Below the pieces are notes generated by a model. It searched no databases, had not been told where the DNA came from, and saw nothing but the letters and a program-made list of their open reading frames with translations. From Actinoallomurus spadix (lineage in GTDB: Bacteria > Actinomycetota > Actinomycetes > Streptosporangiales > Streptosporangiaceae): a stretch of DNA of 64,000 nucleotides. The position numbers and the translations under genes were made by a program. Where the stretch lies: NCBI RefSeq assembly GCF_024055725.1, contig NZ_JAMXMX010000015.1:62001-126000 (forward strand), in the 5' to 3' direction. Shown here piece after piece: positions 8,309-17,200 of the stretch. The stretch's first letter is position 1. Every line of letters begins with the position of its first letter.

Positions 8309-9840
8309 CCGGTGCGCCGGCGATCGCGTCCCCGCGGCTGCAGGAGGGGTACCTCGCCGCGCGGGTCCTGGACGCCCTGCTGCGCGAGGACTACGGCGGG
8401 CTGTCCCGCCACGCCGACGGGGACCGGCTTACGCTGCCCGGCGGCCGGGTCGTCGCGCTCACGTCCCGGGACGGCGGGTGCGGCCGGTATCCCGGCTTCC
8501 TCGCCGAGCGGGTCGTGGCCGGCGCCGTCGGGCTGGACGAGGTGCTCGCGGCCGTACGGGCGCTGGCCGACCCGCGCGACGACGTCGCGGCGTTCGACCG
8601 CGAGTGCCGGGAGACGCTGCGGGCGCTGCGCCTGTACGGGGCGGTGCGCCCGCGGCCGTCCGGTCCCACCCGGTACGACGCGCTCGCCGCCGCCCTGGAC
8701 CACCCGGTCTATCCGACCGCGCGGTGCCGCCTCGGCCTGGACGAGCGCGACCTGCTGGCGTACGCGCCCGAGTTCGGGCCGTCGTTCCGGCTCGCGTGGA
8801 CCGCCGTGCCCGGATCCCACCGCCACGGCGACCGCCCCGGCTGGTGGCCCGCCCCCGGCGACCTCGGACTGCCCGCCGGGCACGACGTGTTCCCCGTGCA
8901 TCCGCTGACCGCCCGCCTCGTCCGCACCGTGCCGGGCCCGGCCGTGACCGTACGGCCGACGCTGTCGATGCGGACGGTCGCCGTCGACGCCCGCGAGCAC
9001 CTGAAGCTCCCGCTGCCGACCAGCACGCTCGGCCTGCGCAACCGCAGGGTCATCGTGCCCGGCACGCTCGCCGACGGCGCGCTCGTCGAACGCCTGCTGC
9101 GCGCGATCGCGGACCGGGAACGCGCGCCGGTGCTGCTCGCCGACGAGCAGACGTACGGCCACGCGGACGACCCGCTGCTCGGATACCTCGTGCGCCGGCT
9201 GCCCGCCGACGGCGTCCCGGTCGCGGCGCTGCTCGCCCGGACGCCGGACGGACCGTACGTCATCGAGGAGCTGACCGACGACGTCGCGGAGTTCTTCGGG
9301 GCGTACCTCGCCGTCCTGTTCGACTGGAACGTCCTCCTGCTGGCGAGGTACGGCATCGCGCTGGAGGCCCACCAGCAGAACGTCTCGATCGTGCCCGGCG
9401 ACCCGCCGCACCTGCTGATCAAGGACAACGACGGGGCGCTCATCGACCTGGGACGGCTCGCCCGCGTGCTGGGCCGGGCGCCGGACCCGGCGGAGTTCGC
9501 CGACCCGCGGCTCCTCACGACAGACCCGGAGGCCCTGGCCCGCGTGTTCGTCACGATCACCGTGCACCTGTGCGCCGGGGCGCTCGCCTTCGGGCTCGCC
9601 GAACGCGGCCTGCTCGACCTGGACACGGGACTGGGCCTCGTCCGCGACCGGCTCGCCGCCGCGCTCGACGCGTACGACGACGGCTTCCTGCGGGCGCGCA
9701 CCCTCGACGCGGACCGCCTGCCCGTCAAGGCCATGGTCACCGCCGGAACGCTGGTCGACAAACAGCGCACCGGCGCCCAGGACATCAACAAGCACTACGG
9801 CCCGCCGGGCCCGAACTACCTCAAGAGGTCGACCACGTGA
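8305..9840 (+). CDS. NIS siderophore synthetase (IucA/IucC family), first
   Basis: Nonribosomal-peptide-synthetase-independent siderophore synthetase of 511 residues, which activates a carboxylate such as citrate as an adenylate and condenses it with an amine or alcohol. Family landmarks: HPVYPTARCR (variant of the HPxxKxR loop), HPLTARLV, the PTLSMRT nucleotide motif followed by LKLPLPTSTLGLRN, EAHQQN, and a C-terminal FhuF-like segment. The canonical lysine of HPxxKxR is replaced (TARCR), which also occurs in some family branches. GTG start overlaps the ATP-grasp stop by 4 bases, and its own stop overlaps the next GTG. Intermediate and substrate are not readable from sequence. Confidence 0.88.
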   Translation: MTGAPAIASPRLQEGYLAARVLDALLREDYGGLSRHADGDRLTLPGGRVVALTSRDGGCGRYPGFLAERVVAGAVGLDEVLAAVRALADPRDDVAAFDRECRETLRALRLYGAVRPRPSGPTRYDALAAALDHPVYPTARCRLGLDERDLLAYAPEFGPSFRLAWTAVPGSHRHGDRPGWWPAPGDLGLPAGHDVFPVHPLTARLVRTVPGPAVTVRPTLSMRTVAVDAREHLKLPLPTSTLGLRNRRVIVPGTLADGALVERLLRAIADRERAPVLLADEQTYGHADDPLLGYLVRRLPADGVPVAALLARTPDGPYVIEELTDDVAEFFGAYLAVLFDWNVLLLARYGIALEAHQQNVSIVPGDPPHLLIKDNDGALIDLGRLARVLGRAPDPAEFADPRLLTTDPEALARVFVTITVHLCAGALAFGLAERGLLDLDTGLGLVRDRLAAALDAYDDGFLRARTLDADRLPVKAMVTAGTLVDKQRTGAQDINKHYGPPGPNYLKRSTT

Positions 9841-11447
9841 CATCCCTCGCCCCCGCCGCGCCCTCCCTCGGAGGGCGGGTCGACCCGGACGCGGCCACGG
9901 CCCTCGCCCTGCTGAACTGCGCGGTGCGCGAACTCTGCGCGCCCGAGCAGCAGGTGCGGGTCGCCGGCGGGCACCTCGTGGCCCGCCTGCCCCGCGCCGG
10001 CGTCACGCTGCGCGCTCGCCTGCGCCGCCCTCCGCTGCTGAGCTTCCGCCTGGCCGGGCCGATCGAGGAACTCCGCGACCGCTGGACGGTCGTGGACTGG
10101 CGGCGGATCACCGCTCTGATCGCCGGCGAGCTGGAGCTGACGACCGGGGCGGCGAATCCCGAGTTCGCCGCGCAGGTGGCCGCCAGCCGCGACGCCATGG
10201 AGCTGATCGGCCGGCGCCGCCGGGCGGACGACGCGGACCCGTTCCTGGCGTCGGAACGCTCACTCGTCGCCGGGCACCGGTTCCACCCCTCCCCCAAGGC
10301 CCGGCAGGGCGCCGACTGGCCCGCGTACGCCCCGGAGCTCGGTGCCCGGTTCCCGCTGCGCTGGCTGGCCGTCCGGGCGGACGCGGTCGCCGAGGAGGGC
10401 GACGTCTCCGTCCTGGACCGGCTCGGCCCGCCCGTCCGCGCCGGGTACCGCGTCCTGCCCGCGCACCCGTGGCAGCTGGACCTGCTCCGCCCGGAGTCCG
10501 ACGCGATCGTCGACCTGGGACCGTACGGCCCGGAGGCGGCCCCGACGTCCTCCGTCCGCACCGTGTACGTGCCGGACGCGTTCTTGAAGTTCAGCCTCGA
10601 CGTCCGCATCACCAACTGCGTGCGCAAGAACGCCTGGTACGAGCTGTCCGGCGCGGTCGCGCTGACACGGGCGCTGCGGCCGGTGTTCGAGGAGCTGGCC
10701 GGTGACCTGCTCGCCGAACCCGGCTACCGGACCGTGTCCGTCGGCGGCACGCGCCTGCGCGAGGGCCTCGGCGTCATCGTCCGCGAGGGCGTCCGCGGCC
10801 TGCCCGGCACTCCCCTGCTGGCCGCCGCCATCGCCGATCCGGACGGCGACAGCCCGGCGGCCGTCTCCCGGCTCCTCGGTGACGACGCCACGCCCGAGCG
10901 GGTCCTGGCCTGGTGGGACGCCTACGCCGGGCACGTGGTGCCGCCGGTCCTGCACGCCTACCTGCGGCACGGCGTCGTCCTCGAACCGCACCTGCAGAAC
11001 GTCCTCATCGCCGTCGACGACGAGGGCACGCCGGTGCGCGCGGTGTTCCGGGACCTGGAGGGCACCAAGCTGCTGCCCGGGCCGTGGACGGCGTTCCTCG
11101 CGGACCTGCCCGATCCGGTGGCGCGCGCCCTCACGCACGACCCGGAGCGCGGCTGGAACCGCGTCGTCTACTGCCTGTTCGTCAACCACCTGGCCGAGGT
11201 CGCCGCCGCCGTCGCGGACCGGTACCCCTTGCTCGAACCCGCGCTGTGGCGGATCGTCCGGCGGCACGTGGCCCGCTGCGCCGAGGAGACGCCGGCGGAC
11301 ACGGACGGCGCCGCGCGGCTGCGTGCCCTGCTGGCCGGGGTTCCGCTGCCGGCCAAGGCGAACCTGCGCACCCGGTGGGCGCGGGACCCCGACCGGCAGG
11401 CGGCCTACGTCCCGGTGCCCAACCCGCTCGCCGAGGATCTCGCGTGA
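9837..11447 (+). CDS. NIS siderophore synthetase (IucA/IucC family), second
   Basis: Second NIS synthetase, 536 residues. It has the canonical motifs: GHRFHPSPKARQG (ATP-binding HPxxKxR), PAHPWQ, SSVRTVYVPDAFLKFSLD with the following RITNCVRKN, LEPHLQNVLI and RDLEGT. It is thus a more typical IucA/IucC enzyme than its upstream neighbour. Two NIS enzymes acting in sequence on one citrate or on its two arms is the arrangement of vibrioferrin, staphyloferrin B and achromobactin pathways. GTG start at 9837 within a GTGA overlap, and the stop overlaps the decarboxylase start, so all four operon genes are coupled. Confidence 0.92.
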   Translation: MTSLAPAAPSLGGRVDPDAATALALLNCAVRELCAPEQQVRVAGGHLVARLPRAGVTLRARLRRPPLLSFRLAGPIEELRDRWTVVDWRRITALIAGELELTTGAANPEFAAQVAASRDAMELIGRRRRADDADPFLASERSLVAGHRFHPSPKARQGADWPAYAPELGARFPLRWLAVRADAVAEEGDVSVLDRLGPPVRAGYRVLPAHPWQLDLLRPESDAIVDLGPYGPEAAPTSSVRTVYVPDAFLKFSLDVRITNCVRKNAWYELSGAVALTRALRPVFEELAGDLLAEPGYRTVSVGGTRLREGLGVIVREGVRGLPGTPLLAAAIADPDGDSPAAVSRLLGDDATPERVLAWWDAYAGHVVPPVLHAYLRHGVVLEPHLQNVLIAVDDEGTPVRAVFRDLEGTKLLPGPWTAFLADLPDPVARALTHDPERGWNRVVYCLFVNHLAEVAAAVADRYPLLEPALWRIVRRHVARCAEETPADTDGAARLRALLAGVPLPAKANLRTRWARDPDRQAAYVPVPNPLAEDLA

Positions 11448-12655
11448 CCCGCCGGCCGTCCGAAGACGGCGCGCCGCCGGAGGCGGTGTGCGAGGCCCCG
11501 CCGGAAACAGGACGCGAGGCTCCGCCGGAAGCGGTGCGGGACGCCCTGCCGGAGGCGGTGCGGGAGCGCGCCCTGGCGGTGGCGCCGCCGGCCTACGTCT
11601 ACGACCTGGCCGGGCTTCGGGCCCACGCCGCGGCCGTCCGGGCCGCGATCCCGGTGGAGCTCTACTACGCGGCGAAGGCCAACCCCGATCCGCGCCTGCT
11701 GGACGCGCTCGCGCCGCACGTCGACGGTGTCGAGGTCTCCTCCGGAGGCGAACTCGCCCATGTACGGGCGGTGCTGCCCGGGGTCCGGACGGCGTTCGGC
11801 GGTCCGGGCAAGACGGACGAGGAGCTGGCGGCGGCCGTCGGCGGCCGCCCGCCGGTCCACCGGCTGCACGTGGAGAGCCCGCATGAGCTGCGGCGTCTCG
11901 CCGCGCTACGCCGGGAGACGGACGTGCTGTTGCGGATCAACCTGCCGGTCGCGATCAGCGGCGCCGCCCTGCGGATGAGCGGCCCGTTCGGCATGGACTC
12001 CGAAGCCCTCGGCGCCTGCCTGGACCTCCTGGAGCGGGCGCCCTGGATCCGGCTGCGCGGCCTGCACGCGCACCTGGCGTCCGGACTGGCCGCCGGGCCG
12101 CTGCTGGAGGTCGCCGCCCAGGTCCTGGGCTGGGCGCGGACCTGGATGGAGGGGCCGGAGGAGGTCACCCTGGGCGGCGGCATGGCCGTCGACTACCGCG
12201 GCCCCGGCGCCCGTTTCGACTGGGCGGCGTACGGCGCGGGGCTGGCGTCGCTGCGCCGGCCCGGGGAGACGCTGCGGATCGAGCCCGGCCGCGCGCTGAC
12301 CGCGTACTGCGGGTGGTACGTCACGGACGTACTGGACGTGAAGCGGTCGCACGGCGAGTGGTACGCGGTGCTGCGCGGTGGCACCCACCACCTGCGCACC
12401 CCGGTGACGAAGGGCCACGACCAGCCGTTCACCGTGCTGCGCTCGGGGGGCGGCGGGCCGGTGGCGAGCGGTCCGGTGACGCTGGTCGGGCAGTTGTGCA
12501 CGCCGAAGGACGTGTTCGCCCGGCAGGTGCCGGTCGACCGCCTCGCCGTCGGTGACGTGGTGGCCTTCGCCCTCGCCGGCGCGTACGCCTGGAACATCTC
12601 CCACCACGATTTCCTCATGCACCCGAAACCGGCCTTCGCCTACGTCGACCATTGA
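11444..12655 (+). CDS. PLP-dependent amino acid decarboxylase (DAP/ornithine decarboxylase fold type III)
   Basis: Pyridoxal-phosphate enzyme of 403 residues, like those that decarboxylate an amino acid or its citryl conjugate in NIS siderophore routes (PvsE, SbnH). YYAAKAN near residue 73 holds the PLP lysine; HAHLASGL, LGGGMAVDY and RIEPGRALTAY form the phosphate-binding barrel; LCTPKDVFAR gives the partner-subunit cysteine region and GAYAWNISHHDF the C-terminal active-site strand. Residues 11-42 are four imperfect 8-residue repeats (PPEAV-type) before the catalytic fold begins. The gene ends the operon; no MFS exporter or uptake system follows, which is unusual. Confidence 0.88.
   Translation: MTRRPSEDGAPPEAVCEAPPETGREAPPEAVRDALPEAVRERALAVAPPAYVYDLAGLRAHAAAVRAAIPVELYYAAKANPDPRLLDALAPHVDGVEVSSGGELAHVRAVLPGVRTAFGGPGKTDEELAAAVGGRPPVHRLHVESPHELRRLAALRRETDVLLRINLPVAISGAALRMSGPFGMDSEALGACLDLLERAPWIRLRGLHAHLASGLAAGPLLEVAAQVLGWARTWMEGPEEVTLGGGMAVDYRGPGARFDWAAYGAGLASLRRPGETLRIEPGRALTAYCGWYVTDVLDVKRSHGEWYAVLRGGTHHLRTPVTKGHDQPFTVLRSGGGGPVASGPVTLVGQLCTPKDVFARQVPVDRLAVGDVVAFALAGAYAWNISHHDFLMHPKPAFAYVDH
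11474..11569 (+). repeat. Four 24-bp in-frame tandem repeats in the decarboxylase N-terminus
   Basis: Units at 11474-11497, 11498-11521, 11522-11545 and 11546-11569 each begin CCGCCGG or CTGCCGG and encode PPEAVCEA, PPETGREA, PPEAVRDA and LPEAVRER. They form an N-terminal extension outside the PLP barrel and may vary in number between strains. Confidence 0.8.
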
Positions 12656-12665
12656 TCTCGGCGGA

Positions 12666-12684
12666 GATATCCTCGGAGGATATC
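12666..12684. promoter_or_regulatory. Perfect 19-bp palindrome before the glycosyltransferase gene
   Basis: GATATCCTCGGAGGATATC has 9-base arms around a single central G. It lies 10 bases after the decarboxylase stop and 44 bases before the glycosyltransferase ATG, in a locally AT-richer stretch. It could be an operator for the downstream gene; no T-run follows, so a terminator role is less likely. Confidence 0.5.
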
Positions 12685-12728
12685 GAGCCCCCCGGCATTC
12701 AACGATGCTCGTCGTTTCAGGGGGCGAT

Positions 12729-13808
12729 ATGCGGTCGATATGCCTGTGCATGATCGTGAAAGACGAGGCGAAGGTCATCGAACGCTGCCTTCGCTCCGTA
12801 CGCGACCTCATCGACTATTGGGTCATCTCCGACACCGGGTCGACCGACGGGACGCAAGAACTGATCCGGGAAGCGCTCGCCGGAATCCCAGGCGAGCTAC
12901 TTCAGGAAGAATGGGTCGACTTCGGGCACAACCGCACGCTGAACATCAAGCAGGCGTTCGGCAAGGCCGACTATCTGCTCCTCATCGACGCGGACATGGT
13001 CGTACGGCGAGACGGCGACCTTCCGGAACTGACCGCCGATTCCTACATGGTGCGTCATTCCGGCGAAATGGAGTACCGCATCAAGCGACTCGTCAGAGGT
13101 GACATCGCATGGCGCTACGTCGGCTCGACGCACGAGTACCTGACGACCGACGACCGGGACCACGCCGTCAACCTCGACGCCCTGATCATCGACCATTTCG
13201 CCGACGGTGGTTCGCGCGGCGACAAGTTCGAGCGGGACGCGCGCCTGCTCCGCGCGGAGCTCGACCGGGATCCCGGCAATTCGCGGGCAGTCTTCTACCT
13301 CGCGCAGACGATGCGTGATCTCGGGGACGTGCGGGAGGCGCTCGACCTCTACGAACGGCGCGCGCGGATGGGCGACTGGCCGGAGGAGGTCTACTACTCC
13401 CTGTTCCAGACCGGCGTCCTCCGGGCCGAGCTAGACGACTGGCCCGGGGCCATGGACGCCCTCGTCCGAGCGTGGGAGTTCCGGCCGCAGCGACTGGAGG
13501 CGTGCTACGAACTGGCCTCGCGCCTGCGCCAGATGGACCGCCACCATGCGGCGTACGCCTTCGCCCGCGCCGGCCTGGATCGCCGCGAGCCCGACGACTG
13601 GCTGTTCGTCCAGCCGTGGGTCTACCGCTGGGGGCTGCTGTTCGAGTACTCCATCGCGGCGTACTGGGTGGGCGACCCGCGGGGCTCACTGGACGCGTGC
13701 GACCGCCTGCTGGCCATGCCGGAGCTCCCCGACGCCTTCAGGGAGCAGACCCGCGTCAACCGCGAGTTCGCCGTCCGCGCCCTCGCCCGGACGCGCCACC
13801 CGGCGTAG
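12729..13808 (+). CDS. Family 2 glycosyltransferase with TPR-like C-terminus
   Basis: Probable cytoplasmic GT-A fold glycosyltransferase of 359 residues. The N-terminal half shows GT2 signs: CMIVKDEAKVIERCLRSV, WVISDTGSTDGTQELI, and the DxD-like metal site LLLIDADMVV. Residues from about 170 on (NSRAVFYLAQTMRDLGDVREA onwards) form helical repeats with a TPR pattern. This composition is seen in TPR-glycosyltransferases of bacteria; donor and acceptor are unknown. The ATG at 12729 follows GGGGGCG at good spacing. It lies downstream of the siderophore operon but has its own palindrome-bearing leader, so it need not belong to that pathway. Confidence 0.82.
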   Translation: MRSICLCMIVKDEAKVIERCLRSVRDLIDYWVISDTGSTDGTQELIREALAGIPGELLQEEWVDFGHNRTLNIKQAFGKADYLLLIDADMVVRRDGDLPELTADSYMVRHSGEMEYRIKRLVRGDIAWRYVGSTHEYLTTDDRDHAVNLDALIIDHFADGGSRGDKFERDARLLRAELDRDPGNSRAVFYLAQTMRDLGDVREALDLYERRARMGDWPEEVYYSLFQTGVLRAELDDWPGAMDALVRAWEFRPQRLEACYELASRLRQMDRHHAAYAFARAGLDRREPDDWLFVQPWVYRWGLLFEYSIAAYWVGDPRGSLDACDRLLAMPELPDAFREQTRVNREFAVRALARTRHPA

Positions 13809-13844
13809 TGACCACCCGGACGCACCACCGGGCGTAGTGACCAC
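13787..13844 (+). repeat. Two tandem 29-bp copies across the glycosyltransferase stop codon
   Basis: Copies at 13787-13815 and 13816-13844 begin CCGGACGC and end GGCGTAGTGACCAC, with three mismatches. The first contains the TAG stop of the glycosyltransferase gene; the second repeats it. This is a small tail duplication. Confidence 0.7.
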
Positions 13845-14222
13845 CCCGGACCGGCCGACGGGACGACGGCCGCCTGCGCCGGGGATTCCGCGACGATAAT
13901 GTCGCCAATGGCCGGGCTTCAGGCCGGCGCCGGATCGGAGCGGCCGTCTTTATCCTGCGCACCGGAAGCGTCGACGTGGACGACGACTTTCACACTGACA
14001 CACGCTCCCCCGTTGCCACTCCAACTGCTGGTGCGCCACTGCGCCCTTAGCACTTCTGCCGTTACCATTCAATCTCCAAGCATGGACTCGGCTACCCAGA
14101 AGGCGACCAAAATGGCGCGCAGGCAAATGTCATCGCATATGACGCATCTTCGACTTGATCGTAACATGTCCTTATTTCGCGCCACCCGAATCACGCCAAG
14201 CGGCTGTCCGTAACAAGAGAAC
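13845..14222. other. Gene-free convergent gap of lower GC content
   Basis: The stretch between the glycosyltransferase and the giant NB-ARC gene has visibly less G+C than its surroundings, especially 14040-14220. Short open frames exist on both strands but show neither codon bias nor ribosome sites. I see short inverted repeats such as CGACGATAATGTCG at about 13890-13903 but no defined element. A decayed gene or a small RNA cannot be excluded. Confidence 0.5.
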
Positions 14223-14256
14223 GACCCGCGTACATCCATCCGGATGCACGCGGGTC
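14223..14256 (-). terminator. Hairpin terminator of the vWA-NB-ARC-TPR gene
   Basis: Arms GACCCGCGT (14223-14231) and ACGCGGGTC (14248-14256) pair perfectly, with an inner CATCC/GGATG stem. On the minus strand it lies 23 bases past the stop and is followed by a T-rich GTTCTCTTGTT. Convergent transcription from the glycosyltransferase side would also meet it. Confidence 0.8.
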
Positions 14257-14278
14257 GGCGGCGAACTGCCATGGGAGC

Positions 14279-17200
14279 CTAGGCGATGATCAGGTAGATA
14301 TCGCAGTTGGCGCGTATGTACTTGCCACCGGAGATCGTCGCGGGGTGGGCATCTCCCAGGACACGCCGGTAGCGGGCGAGCGTGTCGGTGAAGCGGGCCT
14401 CCGCCTCGGCGTCCTCTCCCAGCGCGCGGAGGTCGAGAGCGAGGTTCAGAGCGCACGCGAGCGTGGTCGGGTGGTCGTCACCGCCCGACTGGCGCGCGTG
14501 TTCCAGCGTCTCGACGTCCCGCTGCCGTGCCGTCTCCGCGTCGCCCATCGCGAAGATGTCGCTCGCCAGGTTGATGGCGCACGCCAGGCTCCGCGGGTGC
14601 CCCAGCCCCAGCTGCCGGACTAGATCCGAGAGGATCTCCTCATTCAGTTCGCGGGCCTTGGTCACCTGCCCCATGAGCCGCAGGGCGACCGCGAGATTCA
14701 GGCCGGCGGCCAGCGTGTTGGGATGCTCCGCGCCGTAGAGCCCGACGTACTGATCACGAACGGTGCGGCCGAGCTCGACCGCGCCGGCCAGATCCCCCGC
14801 CTGCCGCAGGCTGACGGTGTGGTTGAGCGCGGCCGCCACGGAGTCCGGCGAGCCGTCGCCGTACCGGGCGCGGCTCAGCTCCAGCGCCTGCGTGGACAAC
14901 CGCAGCGCCTCGTCGTGGTCGCCGGCCCGGCGCTCCATCGCCGAAAGGGCGTTCAGGTTCTCGATCGTCCCCGGGTGACTGTCGCCGTACTTCATCCGCA
15001 TCCGCTGGGTGATCTGGCGTTGGAGGTCCCGGGACTCCCGGAAGCGACCGAGCTCCATGCCGTCCACCGCCATGGCGGCCAACGCGCTGAAGGTGTTGAG
15101 GTGGTCTTCGCCGAGGACGCGGCTTCTGCGCCGGTGGGTGTCCTGGTCCAGTTCCTCGGCCTCCTTGGGCTGGCCGTTGAGCCGGAGGATCATGCCGAGG
15201 AAGAACGCGTGCTCGAGCGTGAACGGGTCATCCGGCCCGAACCGCCGCCGCGCCGCGGCGTACAGCTGCTGGTTGATCTCCAGGGCCTCGCCGAACTTGC
15301 CGAGGCAGCGCAGGTCCGCGCAGATGTACCCCTGCGCCTCGAGGGATCGCTCATGGTCGTCGCCGAGGTCGGCGACGAGGATCTCGCGCGCGTGCAGGTC
15401 GTGGCGGTACGCCTCCGAGTAGTGGCCGAGCGTGCGCAGCGCCTTGCCGAGCTTGAGTTCGGCGACCAGGGTCTGCTCGTGCCGCTCGCCCAGGCGTTCC
15501 GTCCAGACCTTGAAGGTGCGCCGGGCGAGGTCCTCGTATCCCTGGTAGTCGCCCCAGCGGTACAGGAAGTCGAACAGATTGATCACGAGCTGGTGCGCCC
15601 ACGGATCGTCGCACTCGATGAGCCTGGTGAACTCGACGTGGGGCAGCAGGCTGGCGTACAGCGGCCACGTGTCGGGCGACTCCGGATCGTTCGGGTCGGA
15701 GTTGGCGAGCAGCATGTGCGCGCAGTGGCGTAGTTCGGCGGTCTCCTGCGGGGTGAGCTGGTCGAGGAGCACCCGTTGGACCAGTCGATGCAGCTGGACC
15801 GTGTTGTGCCGGTGACTGATCTTCGCGAGCGCGTACTGGTTGATCGCTCGCAGGGCGCGTCCCAGCCGGATCGGGTCCGCGAGGGTCCGGACGAGCTCCT
15901 CCGGGCCGTCGATGTGCCGTCCGCCGGACAGCAGCCTGCGGGAGATCGGCTCGGGCGCGAAGAACGCGCAGACCCGCAGGAGCTGCAGGGCCGCCGGGTC
16001 GGTCTCGTGGAGCCGTTCGAGGGAGACGTTCCAGGCGGCGGCGACCGGGACGGGATAGTCCGGCGGAGCGCCCTGCGCCATCAGCTCGCTCGCCTTCTCG
16101 GAGAAGAGCTCGAGGTACTCGCCGACCGGCATGCCGGTCTCGGCGAGCCAGACGGCGGCCTGCTCGATCGCCAGTGGAAGGTCGCCCAGCGCGCTCGCGA
16201 GCTCGCCGGCGGTCTTGTCGTCGAGGTCGGGATCGCGCATCCGCAGTAGTTCGGTGCTCTCCGCCCGGTCGAAGACGTCGACCTCGAGGGTGTGGGCGAC
16301 GTGGGACCAGTGCGGATTACGGGAGGTCACCAGGACCTTGCCGGGGCCGTCCGTCGGGAAGAACTGGCGCACGCTGTCGAGATCCTCGGCGTTATCGAAG
16401 ATCAGCAGCCAGTTGCGGTACGGCCGGCCGATCCTGAGCGCCTCCAGCGCGGCGGGCACCGCGACGTTGACCTCACCGGCCACGGGCAGGCCGAGCTGGG
16501 CGGCGAGCTCGGTCAGAGACTGCCTGACCTGCCCCGTGCCTTCGGCGGGCACCCACCAGATGAGGTCATAGTCGGTCGTGTGGCGGTAGACGTACTCAAT
16601 GGCGAGCTGCGACTTGCCGACGCCGCCCATTCCGTGCAGCGCGTGCGGCAGCACCGCGGTGGTCCCCGCCCGCAGACGCTGATGCAGATCCGTGAGCAAC
16701 TCTTCACGACCGGTGAAGTTGATGTTGCGCGGCGGAACATTGCCCCAGACCGGGGGAGGTTCGTTGGGATCACGTTCCTCGGCCGGTGGGACGGTGCGGA
16801 CGGACACGCTGACTCCTGGGAAGGGGGCTATGGGTTCGGAAGCGAAAGACTCCTCAAGGGGAGTCGCGACCGCGACCTCATCACTCGGCAGCGCCATGGT
16901 GTCCTCACTGAGCATGTGGTTACGGTCAGTCATTAGATCATCACTCTCGGCTTCGGCGCGAGTCACCGGGTGCGTCGCACCGTTCTGGCCGAGTTTGCGC
17001 AGCTCGTCCCCAAGCCGGAGGGCCGGCCGGAGGTAGGGACCGCTCAGCGCCTGCAGCGCCTGGCGGACAGGATCGACGAACGCCGCCGAGCCTGCCGGGA
17101 CGGCCGGGACCTTGGCCTCGCCGGGCCGGCGCAGCAGTTCGGGGAGCCGCCCCAGCACGTCGACCCGGTCGGCAAGGCAGTCCGCGAGGGCCAGCAGCAC

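Noticed and set aside
8139-9836. Long upstream extension of the second NIS synthetase frame
   Set aside because: It overlaps the first NIS gene in another phase and is arginine/proline-rich; the GTGA overlap at 9837 is the natural start.
13899-14213. Plus-strand 104-codon frame in the low-GC gap
   Set aside because: No ribosome site, no codon bias, no recognisable similarity.
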